Part shown: piece by piece, positions 1 to 5,021 of the stretch
How the letters are laid out: the number at the start of each line of letters is the position of its first letter
How positions within the stretch are numbered: the stretch's first letter is position 1
Origin: Thermodesulfovibrio sp.
GTDB taxonomy: Bacteria; Nitrospirota; Thermodesulfovibrionia; Thermodesulfovibrionales; JdFR-85
DNA: 8,258 nucleotides
Reading direction: 5' to 3'
NCBI GenBank assembly: GCA_027016675.1
Contig: JALUSH010000118.1
Location: forward strand, 20,738 to 28,995
Translations under genes and position numbers: made by a program
Notes under the pieces: generated by a model
What the model saw: the letters and a program-made list of their open reading frames with translations, nothing else
What the model was told of the DNA's origin: nothing
The model's database searches: none

Positions 1-164
1 CTAAAAAAGTCTTTGTGGCTCCTGTTAAGCATACAAAAACTTCTGAAACTCTATACTATGATGGCATTATCAAATTCCAAAAGTCAAGCACTTTTTTAAT
101 GAGTTTTAATATAGCTCTCTTTCCTGTTGGAATTTTTATCCTGGACAGAGATGAGATACAATAA
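1..164 (+). CDS. C-terminal fragment of an unidentified protein (5' end outside window)
   Basis: One plus-strand frame is open from the left edge (first whole codon at 3) to a TAA at 162-164, giving 53 residues with no start inside the window that would account for them. The peptide begins KKVFVAPVKH and ends ALFPVGIFILDRDEIQ. It alternates hydrophobic and charged residues like a soluble beta-rich domain (YYDGIIKF, then FNIALFPVGIFILD), which favours real coding sequence over chance. I do not recognise the family. The next gene starts 45 bases downstream in the same direction, so the two could be cotranscribed, although promoter-like boxes sit at the junction. The other two forward frames are closed at position 2 and at about position 97. 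The call rests on frame openness and composition only. Confidence 0.5.
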   Translation, partial: KKVFVAPVKHTKTSETLYYDGIIKFQKSSTFLMSFNIALFPVGIFILDRDEIQ

Positions 165-183
165 TTTATAATATTTTTATAAT
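142..183 (+). promoter_or_regulatory. Candidate sigma-70-like promoter for the 210-629 gene
   Basis: TGGACA at 142-147 (5 of 6 to TTGACA) is followed after 19 bases by TATAAT at 167-172. A second TATAAT lies at 178-183, and both are part of a direct repeat of TTTATAAT spaced 11 bases apart (165-172 and 176-183). The spacer is longer than the ideal 17, the region is very AT-rich, and the -35 box lies inside the end of the upstream reading frame, so this is only a candidate. Confidence 0.3.
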
Positions 184-209
184 CTTTATTTTATTAATGG
201 AGGTGTTCT

Positions 210-629
210 ATGAAGCCCCTTACAAGGACAGGATCACTAAATAAGAGAAATACACATATCTGGGAAGAAGAAAGCGGGTTTTTACTTTTTCTCTCCAAGA
301 TACCGAGAGAAGTAGAAAGATTTAATGAAGCCTTTGAATTTGATCTAAAGATTCTGTATGCCACACCAGAGACCATAGATCACAAAAAAGACCCGATAAA
401 GAACTTAGGCTTTCTGATAATAAGAGACAATCCAATAATGCCAGAACGACGGTACTGTCTGTTTTCTATACTTAAAGATAGAATACTCTACGGGTATATA
501 GGTTATTATGAGGAAAACAAGGTGGTCACTCTGAAGGAGATTGGCAGTATTAGCAATTTTCACAATGCAGAGTTATCATTCCTGGCATGGATAAAGGCTC
601 TCCTCAAAGCATCCTGTGACAAGATTTAG
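210..629 (+). CDS. Hypothetical protein, 139 residues, family not recognised
   Basis: The ATG at 210 is well supported: GGAGG at 199-203 lies six bases upstream. The protein is soluble-looking, with no signal peptide and no membrane helix. It has a basic N-terminus (MKPLTRTGSLNKR), several short hydrophobic stretches that look like beta strands (about residues 24-28, 67-72, 82-87, 93-100 and 104-108), and a C-terminal helix-like segment (about 118-136). Two cysteines (83 and 136) do not form a metal-binding motif. No catalytic signature was found. It follows an unidentified gene fragment on the same strand and converges with yjbQ, whose stop is 56 bases away, so context gives no functional hint. 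It may be a lineage-specific small protein. The coding call rests on the strong ribosome binding site and on composition; no function is assigned. Confidence 0.75.
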   Translation: MKPLTRTGSLNKRNTHIWEEESGFLLFLSKIPREVERFNEAFEFDLKILYATPETIDHKKDPIKNLGFLIIRDNPIMPERRYCLFSILKDRILYGYIGYYEENKVVTLKEIGSISNFHNAELSFLAWIKALLKASCDKI

Positions 630-685
630 TTTTTTTCTCAATCGAAAAATGAGATTATCTTTGTCACTGCTGAGGGGTATTGTTT

Positions 686-1084
686 TTATTGACCAACAAC
701 CTTTACTGCAACCCTTCTATGCCTGGGGCCATCAAACTCACAGAAAAAGATGGCCTGCCATGTACCAAGCAGCAATTTTCCGTTCTCAACAAAAACGATC
801 TCTGTTGCTCCCACAATTGTTGACTTCACATGGGAGTCTGCGTTACCTTCCATGTGGGCATATCCTGCACCAGGAGGAATTAATTTCTGCAGGGTATTAA
901 TTATATCATCCTTAACAGATGGATCTGCACCTTCATTAATAGTAATGGCAGCAGTGGTATGGGGCACATAGAGATAACAGACCCCTTCTTTTATTCCTGT
1001 TTCTTCAACTACAGCCTGAACCTCATCTGTAATATCAACCAGTTCATTTCTTGAGCCTGTGCGGACATTGATATAGTGTACCAT
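686..1084 (-). CDS. yjbQ: YjbQ / UPF0047 family protein
   Basis: This 132-residue protein is full length for the YjbQ/UPF0047 family. It shows the family core in order: PHTTAAITINE (41-51), a DP and DD pair (54-60), the LIPPGAGYAHMEGNADSH stretch (68-85), and LLLGTWQAIFFCEFDGPRHR (104-123). Conserved His42, His77 and His85 and Glu116 are the likely metal or active-site residues. Some family members have been reported to show weak thiamine-phosphate synthase activity, and databases often name them 'secondary thiamine-phosphate synthase'; the physiological role is not settled, so that name should be used cautiously. The start has a clear AAGGAG six bases upstream. The gene begins 23 bases after the lpxK stop on the same strand, so the two are probably cotranscribed. 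It is a small cytoplasmic protein with no signal peptide. Confidence 0.93.
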   Translation of the reverse strand: MVHYINVRTGSRNELVDITDEVQAVVEETGIKEGVCYLYVPHTTAAITINEGADPSVKDDIINTLQKLIPPGAGYAHMEGNADSHVKSTIVGATEIVFVENGKLLLGTWQAIFFCEFDGPRHRRVAVKVVGQ

Positions 1085-1107
1085 TGTTTTCTCCTTGCTT
1101 TTTGTCT

Positions 1108-2103
1108 TTATTGGTCATTCATACTGTTAAATAATATATCATAAAATTTTTTATCCATAATTTCAAGGTTTATTCTCAGGGCATAAAGGGCCTTTTCCTT
1201 AAACAGATCCGTATATTGATGCAACTTTATAATATCTTTTTCTGTAGTGATAATTATATCAGCCTTTTTTTTACTGGCCAGATTTATTATCTTTTCTATA
1301 TCCTTATCATCATACACGAAATGGTCTCTAAATTCCAGAGTACCTATTACATTTGTATTCAACAGATAAAAGGAATCCCTGAACTGTTTTGGATTCCCTA
1401 TGCCCGAAAAAAGCAATGCCCGCTTTCCTTTCAGAAAAGATAGCTCCTCTACAACTCCATCAATTCCTATCAAGCTCTCTGGGCTTATGAAGGAATAGAA
1501 GATTGATGCCTCCTTGTTGAATCTTCTGATAATATCCTCTAAATGGGGCAACTTATTTTCACTTCTATTTACAATTATAATATCCGCCCTTTGAATCTCT
1601 TCAAAAGGCTCTCTCAGGCGCCCCAGAGGCAGGAGCCTGTCCTTATATGAAGTATCTGAGGCATCAATTACAAGTATATCGATGTCCCTATAAAGCCTCC
1701 AGTGTTGAAAACCATCGTCCAGGATATAAATATCCTTCTCACCAGCTATTAATCCTCCCCGGTAACGATTGCTGTCTTTTACTATCCATACCCCTTTGGT
1801 TCTCCTGGCCATAAGATAGGCTTCATCGCCACAACTCTGCCAGGGTACTATTGGCCCCTGGCCCTTGCTTACAATTAAACTGTCACCAGATTTACCCTTA
1901 TACCCTCTGGTTAATATGCACGTCCTGTATCCTCTTTTAATGGATTCTTTTGCAATATTTATTACGAGTGGGGTTTTTCCTGTGCCGCCAAGGGAAAGGT
2001 TACCCACGCTTATGGTTCTACCCTTTAATCGTCGCTGTCTCGACAGACCATGTCTGCGATGTAGTCTGTAAAGGAGATAGTATATGTATTCTATTGGCGA
2101 CAT
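1108..2103 (-). CDS. lpxK: Tetraacyldisaccharide 4'-kinase (lipid A synthesis)
   Basis: LpxK transfers phosphate from ATP to the 4' position of tetraacyldisaccharide 1-phosphate, giving lipid IVA, at the cytoplasmic face of the inner membrane. The 331-residue length fits the family. Visible landmarks: an amphipathic, Tyr/Leu-rich N-terminal helix (about 1-20) likely for membrane association; a P-loop GNLSLGGTGKT at 34-44; LTRGYKG at 64-70; GDEAYLMA at 92-99; the DDGFQHWRL signature at 129-137; SGIGNPKQF at 233-241; FRDHFVYDD at 258-266, containing the Asp-His pair typical of the C-terminal lobe; and TTEKDIIKL at 286-294. The ATG at 2103 matches where family members begin, yet no Shine-Dalgarno sequence precedes it (the bases just upstream read CTACTACT). 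lpxK often sits with msbA or waaA; here it leads a short unit with yjbQ and diverges from the glucan phosphorylase. It implies an LPS-bearing outer membrane. Confidence 0.95.
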   Translation of the reverse strand: MSPIEYIYYLLYRLHRRHGLSRQRRLKGRTISVGNLSLGGTGKTPLVINIAKESIKRGYRTCILTRGYKGKSGDSLIVSKGQGPIVPWQSCGDEAYLMARRTKGVWIVKDSNRYRGGLIAGEKDIYILDDGFQHWRLYRDIDILVIDASDTSYKDRLLPLGRLREPFEEIQRADIIIVNRSENKLPHLEDIIRRFNKEASIFYSFISPESLIGIDGVVEELSFLKGKRALLFSGIGNPKQFRDSFYLLNTNVIGTLEFRDHFVYDDKDIEKIINLASKKKADIIITTEKDIIKLHQYTDLFKEKALYALRINLEIMDKKFYDILFNSMNDQ

Positions 2104-2150
2104 AGTAGTAGATTTATGATAACATATGAAATATTGCTGAATGTAATACC

Positions 2151-2191
2151 AAAAGCTATAGGCTTTTAATGATATTCTAAAAGATTCTTTT
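2151..2191. repeat. Two adjacent AAAAG...CTTTT inverted repeats in the lpxK/glucan phosphorylase divergent region
   Basis: AAAAGC (2151-2156) and GCTTTT (2162-2167) form a 6-bp inverted repeat around a 5-base centre. AAAAGA (2179-2184) and TCTTTT (2186-2191) form a second 6-bp inverted repeat around a single base. Both share the AAAAG/CTTTT arms and lie between the two divergent starts, upstream of the TATAAT boxes at 2205-2215. They could be regulator binding sites or chance in AT-rich DNA. Confidence 0.3.
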
Positions 2192-2204
2192 TTATCCAGT
2201 AGGT

Positions 2205-2215
2205 TATAATATAAT
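2205..2215 (+). promoter_or_regulatory. Overlapping -10 elements, candidate promoter for glucan phosphorylase
   Basis: TATAATATAAT contains two overlapping perfect TATAAT hexamers (2205-2210 and 2210-2215). No good -35 hexamer is seen at 16-18 bases upstream, so the promoter may depend on an activator or on another element. If used, transcription would begin near 2217-2222 and leave a leader of about 80-85 bases before the ATG at 2302. That leader would include the structured elements at 2232-2297. Confidence 0.35.
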
Positions 2216-2231
2216 CTGTCCTTTAGGTAAT

Positions 2232-2297
2232 AGAGGGGTTAATTAACATTTTCCGTGTTATTTGCAACTTGTACCTTTTTGTTTATAAACAGGGAGG
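2232..2297 (+). promoter_or_regulatory. Structured 5' leader of glucan phosphorylase with SD-sequestering hairpin and competing pairing
   Basis: CCUUUUUGUU (2274-2283) pairs with AACAGGGAGG (2288-2297) around a UAUA loop: ten contiguous pairs, seven Watson-Crick and three G-U. This covers the whole ribosome binding site GGGAGG of the gene starting at 2302. Four uridines facing the SD sequence recall the fourU class of RNA thermometers. Separately, AGAGGGGU (2232-2239) can form eight contiguous pairs (five Watson-Crick, three G-U) with ACCUUUUU (2273-2280), the same strand that hides the SD. Between them lies a 5-bp hairpin, UAACA (2244-2248) with UGUUA (2256-2260). The two main pairings are mutually exclusive, as in a translational switch. 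The pairing is read directly from the sequence; regulatory use is inference, and G-U-rich purine/pyrimidine pairing can arise by chance. Confidence 0.4.
2238..2290. repeat. Pair of near-identical 10-bp perfect palindromes
   Basis: GTTAATTAAC (2238-2247) and GTTTATAAAC (2281-2290) are each perfect palindromes and agree at 8 of 10 positions (GTTNATNAAC). Their centres are 43 bp apart, close to four helical turns, as expected for paired operator sites on one face of DNA. They lie downstream of the candidate -10 boxes. The second overlaps the SD-sequestering hairpin. Confidence 0.35.
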
Positions 2298-2298
2298 A
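2292..2298 (+). promoter_or_regulatory. Ribosome binding site that sets the glucan phosphorylase start
   Basis: GGGAGGA ends three bases before the ATG at 2302 and six bases before the in-frame ATG at 2305. It rules out the upstream TTG at 2269, which has no SD and sits before the hairpin. Spacing favours 2305 slightly; either gives essentially the same protein. Confidence 0.8.
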
Positions 2299-2301
2299 TT
2301 C

Positions 2302-4005
2302 ATGATGGAAATCATAAAAGAGTTTTTAAAGGAACCCAAGATAGCCTACTTCTCCATGGAAATAGGGCTTAAAAGTGAGGTTCCCACTTATAGTGGAGGC
2401 CTTGGTGTGCTTGCAGGTGATACCATCAAATCAGCAGCTGATCTGAATATACCCATGGTAGCGGTAACATTACTAACAAAAAAGGGATATTTCAAGCAGG
2501 AGATAGATGATGAAGGCAATCAGATAGAGATCCCGGACGAATGGGATCCTTATACCTTAATGACCCCACTTCCCTATATAGTGAGTGTATTTATTGAAGA
2601 GAGAGAGGTAAAGATAGGGGCGTGGCTTTATGTTGTTGAAAGTGTTACAGGAGGACGGGTCCCCATCGTTTACCTTGATACAGACCTGGAAGAAAATCAT
2701 GAGCAGGACAGAGGAATCACCCATTACCTCTATGGAGGAGACCATGCCTATCGTTTGAAACAGGAGATAGTCCTGGGTATTGGTGGGGTAAGGATGCTTG
2801 ATGAAATAGGCTTTGAGATAAAGAAATACCATATGAATGAAGGACATTCCAGTCTGCTGACCCTTGAACTTCTTAAGAGATACAAACGCGATATCGAAGA
2901 GGTATGGGATGAACGCCTTGTATGGGATGCAGAAAGTGTCAGGAGATTATGTGTATTCACCACCCATACACCTGTGGAAGCAGGACATGACAAATTTTCT
3001 TATGACCTCGTAAAGAATATAATGTGTGAGGTTATTCCTCTTGATGTAATCAAAACATTTGGTGGTCAGGATAATCTGAATATGACCCTCCTTGGTCTGA
3101 ACCTGAGTGATTTTATAAACGGAGTGGCTAAACGCCACAAAGAGGTCTCCCAGGATATGTTTCCTGGCTATGTGATACATGCCATTACCAATGGTGTCCA
3201 TTCCTATACATGGACACATGACAGGTTCAAGACACTTTATGATAAGTATCTTCCTGGATGGGCAAATGAACCAGAGATCTTTGTCAGGGTTGGCAGGATA
3301 CCCTCTGAAGAGATCTGGCAAACCCATATGGATGTAAAAAAAGAACTGATTGATTATGTTAACGAAACCACAGGCACCAATATGTCCCATGATATCCTGA
3401 CCATAGGATTTGCCCGCAGGGCAACTTCCTACAAAAGGGCAGATCTAATATTTACAGACATAGAACGTCTTCTGAGAATCGCAGAGGGCAGGATACAGTT
3501 GATATATGCAGGCAAGGCACATCCAAGAGACCTGCAAGGAAAGGAGTTAATAAAAAGGATTTTCCAGATAAGAAACCATCTTGGTGATAGAATTAAACTG
3601 GTCTATTTAAAGAATTACAACATGGACCTTGCACTGAAGATAATCGCTGGAGTCGACCTCTGGCTCAATACACCACAGAGGCCCTATGAGGCATCTGGCA
3701 CAAGCGGTATGAAGGCAGCCCACAACGGGGTTATAAATTTCAGCGTCCTTGATGGCTGGTGGATTGAAGGTCATATAGAAGGTTATACAGGCTGGTCCAT
3801 AGGAGGACCACCCCATGAACCATCTGATCCCCTGAAGGACGCAGATGACCTGTACAATAAATTGGAATCCTCTGTAATTCCAACCTTTTATGATAAAAGG
3901 GATGTCTGGATAAAGATGATGAAAAACGCAATAGGGATGATTGCCTATTATTTCAATTCACACCGGATGATGAGAAGGTACGTTACTGAGGCATATATAA
4001 GGTGA
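2302..4005 (+). CDS. glgP: Short-form alpha-glucan (glycogen/maltodextrin) phosphorylase, GT35 family
   Basis: This enzyme removes terminal alpha-1,4-linked glucose from glycogen or maltodextrin with inorganic phosphate, giving glucose 1-phosphate, using pyridoxal phosphate. At 567 residues it is the compact bacterial/archaeal type (often annotated 'alpha-glucan family phosphorylase'), much shorter than the roughly 800-residue E. coli enzymes. Landmarks: IAYFSMEIGL (14-23); YSGGLGVLAGD (30-40); YHMNEGHSS (176-184); FTTHTPVEAGHD (219-230); ITNGVH (295-300); GFARRATSYKRADL (369-382), matching the KR..EYKR phosphate-site region; YAGKAHPRD (402-410); and EASGTSGMKAAHNG (463-476) with the PLP-binding lysine at 471. 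A SVLDGWWIEG stretch follows. The start is set by GGGAGGA at 2292-2298; an in-frame ATG at 2305 is equally possible. The leader may fold over this ribosome binding site. The stop abuts the stop of the PilZ gene. No other glycogen gene is in the window. Confidence 0.94.
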   Translation: MMEIIKEFLKEPKIAYFSMEIGLKSEVPTYSGGLGVLAGDTIKSAADLNIPMVAVTLLTKKGYFKQEIDDEGNQIEIPDEWDPYTLMTPLPYIVSVFIEEREVKIGAWLYVVESVTGGRVPIVYLDTDLEENHEQDRGITHYLYGGDHAYRLKQEIVLGIGGVRMLDEIGFEIKKYHMNEGHSSLLTLELLKRYKRDIEEVWDERLVWDAESVRRLCVFTTHTPVEAGHDKFSYDLVKNIMCEVIPLDVIKTFGGQDNLNMTLLGLNLSDFINGVAKRHKEVSQDMFPGYVIHAITNGVHSYTWTHDRFKTLYDKYLPGWANEPEIFVRVGRIPSEEIWQTHMDVKKELIDYVNETTGTNMSHDILTIGFARRATSYKRADLIFTDIERLLRIAEGRIQLIYAGKAHPRDLQGKELIKRIFQIRNHLGDRIKLVYLKNYNMDLALKIIAGVDLWLNTPQRPYEASGTSGMKAAHNGVINFSVLDGWWIEGHIEGYTGWSIGGPPHEPSDPLKDADDLYNKLESSVIPTFYDKRDVWIKMMKNAIGMIAYYFNSHRMMRRYVTEAYIR

Positions 4006-4008
4006 TCA
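4003..4008. other. Tail-to-tail stop codons sharing the palindrome TGATCA
   Basis: The phosphorylase ends with TGA at 4003-4005 and the PilZ gene ends with TGA on the other strand at 4008-4006, with no base between them. The junction is the palindrome TGATCA. A weak hairpin, GATCA (4004-4008) with TGATC (4013-4017) around a 4-base loop, spans it, but no T-run follows on either strand, so it is not a convincing terminator. Confidence 0.8.
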
Positions 4009-4884
4009 CATTTGATCTTCTGCCCAGTGCTTTAAAATATCCTCAAAGGATGGAGTATCTATCCGTTTCAGAAACCTGATACATATTGTGTTATCTGGAT
4101 TGTTATTACACACATAACCAAACAATCTCAGTCTACAAAACATATCCTTGTTATCAGGAAGCTCGATTGTACTCTCTGTAAAGATCAATGACTGTTTTCT
4201 TATTTTTTCATCATGCACAGCAATCATGGCACCACCACGGGAGATATTTATAAGCTCACCTTCCATTGTTTCCACAGGTGTATACCTCTTGATGTCCCTG
4301 AAAATCATCTCACCCTTTTCATTGAAACCATCAAACCTGCCTATCAATTCCTCCAGTGATATACTGTAATCATCCTCTACAATTGTCTTCCTCAGAACAT
4401 ACAATCGCTTATCAAAGAGTATGGGCTCGTCATTGCCCATAATTGAATAAATGATCTGATGGTTCTCAGGAGCCTGGTAACGCCTGTCTTTACGAGGATC
4501 AAGGAATCTAAGGCATAAGACAGGGGTCTTTATTTGATGCACTAGCGTCTGGAGTATATAGTTGTTTTCATCTGCAGGAAACCTGACAATCACACTTTCA
4601 CCAGGCTCTATCCTGAATCCCATAGGTATTCTGACATACAAGAATTTATCATCAAAGTGTATGACCTTACTGACAAGTAGCCGTTTATCAGTGGTCATCA
4701 GATTGATTGCCCTTGAACGATTCCTGAACTCATTCAGCACCTCTGTCTTAATCCTGTAAGGAGAATCAATCTGTCTGTTTTCAACAGAGAACAGTCGCAA
4801 CTTTTCCCTTAAGTTGATCACCTCAAGACTACTCTCATTTATAGTGGTTTCTTTATTCATGTCTGCATAGTATACCTGTTTCAT
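4006..4884 (-). CDS. PilZ-domain protein with YcgR-like N-terminal region
   Basis: PilZ domains bind cyclic di-GMP and usually modulate motility, adhesion or polysaccharide synthesis. The 292-residue protein has an N-terminal region (about 45-128) with the strand-rich pattern of a YcgR-type flagellar-brake domain (VSKVIHFDDKFLYVRIP, GESVIVRFPADENNYILQT, VLCLRFLDP). RKDRR (131-135) follows as the RxxxR motif at the domain junction, and NISRGG (213-218) matches the [D/N]xSxxG motif. The two motifs lie about 80 residues apart, instead of the usual 20-30, because of a charged segment (about 150-200). A second RxxxR, RDIKR (196-200), sits only 12 residues before NISRGG. No signal peptide or membrane helix is seen. 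No Shine-Dalgarno precedes the ATG at 4884 or the in-frame ATG at 4860 (Met9), so the exact start is uncertain. No flagellar or cyclic-di-GMP turnover gene is nearby. Confidence 0.8.
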   Translation of the reverse strand: MKQVYYADMNKETTINESSLEVINLREKLRLFSVENRQIDSPYRIKTEVLNEFRNRSRAINLMTTDKRLLVSKVIHFDDKFLYVRIPMGFRIEPGESVIVRFPADENNYILQTLVHQIKTPVLCLRFLDPRKDRRYQAPENHQIIYSIMGNDEPILFDKRLYVLRKTIVEDDYSISLEELIGRFDGFNEKGEMIFRDIKRYTPVETMEGELINISRGGAMIAVHDEKIRKQSLIFTESTIELPDNKDMFCRLRLFGYVCNNNPDNTICIRFLKRIDTPSFEDILKHWAEDQM

Positions 4885-5021
4885 GAATATATGACAACCA
4901 AAATTATTCTATGTACTAAAGTCTTATCGTTAGAAATCAACATTTTCTTTAATCCTTTTATAAACATACTTTCTTACTCCTCCTATTTGCTTTCACCAGG
5001 GCTTTCTGTTTAAAATATTCC
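4885..5021. other. Divergent intergenic region between the PilZ gene and DAHP synthase
   Basis: This 137-base AT-rich spacer must hold promoters for both flanking genes. On the minus strand, TAGAAT about 21 bases before the PilZ ATG is a possible -10. On the plus strand the only candidate lies at 4987-5016 and is listed separately. A 5-bp inverted repeat, AGAAA (4932-4936) with TTTCT (4944-4948), is present. There is no ribosome binding site for either gene and no small coding frame that I would support. Confidence 0.4.
4987..5016 (+). promoter_or_regulatory. Candidate promoter placing transcription start at the DAHP synthase ATG
   Basis: TTGCTT (4987-4992) and TAAAAT (5011-5016, 5 of 6 to TATAAT) are separated by 18 bases. 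The usual distance from a -10 box puts transcription start at about 5022-5024, on the ATG itself, which would give a leaderless mRNA. This fits the absence of any SD. The -35 match is only 3 of 6, so confidence is low. Confidence 0.25.

Noticed and set aside
636..654. Possible terminator hairpin TCTCA...TGAGA between the 139-residue gene and yjbQ
   Set aside because: The stem is only 5 bp, and the T-run precedes it on the plus strand instead of following it. On the minus strand it is followed by an A-run.
616..900. Plus-strand open frame antisense to yjbQ
   Set aside because: It overlaps a confidently identified gene, overlaps the end of the 139-residue gene, has no ribosome binding site and no family-like sequence.
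2269..2301. Upstream TTG start for glucan phosphorylase
   Set aside because: It has no SD, and the strong GGGAGGA at 2292-2298 serves ATG 2302 or 2305. The extra residues do not look like family sequence.
2947..3390. 147-codon minus-strand open frame inside the glucan phosphorylase gene
   Set aside because: It lies wholly antisense to a strongly conserved enzyme and shows cysteine- and histidine-rich composition typical of a shadow frame.
4004..4017. Hairpin GATCA...TGATC at the phosphorylase/PilZ junction as a bidirectional terminator
   Set aside because: The stem is short and no T-run follows on either strand.
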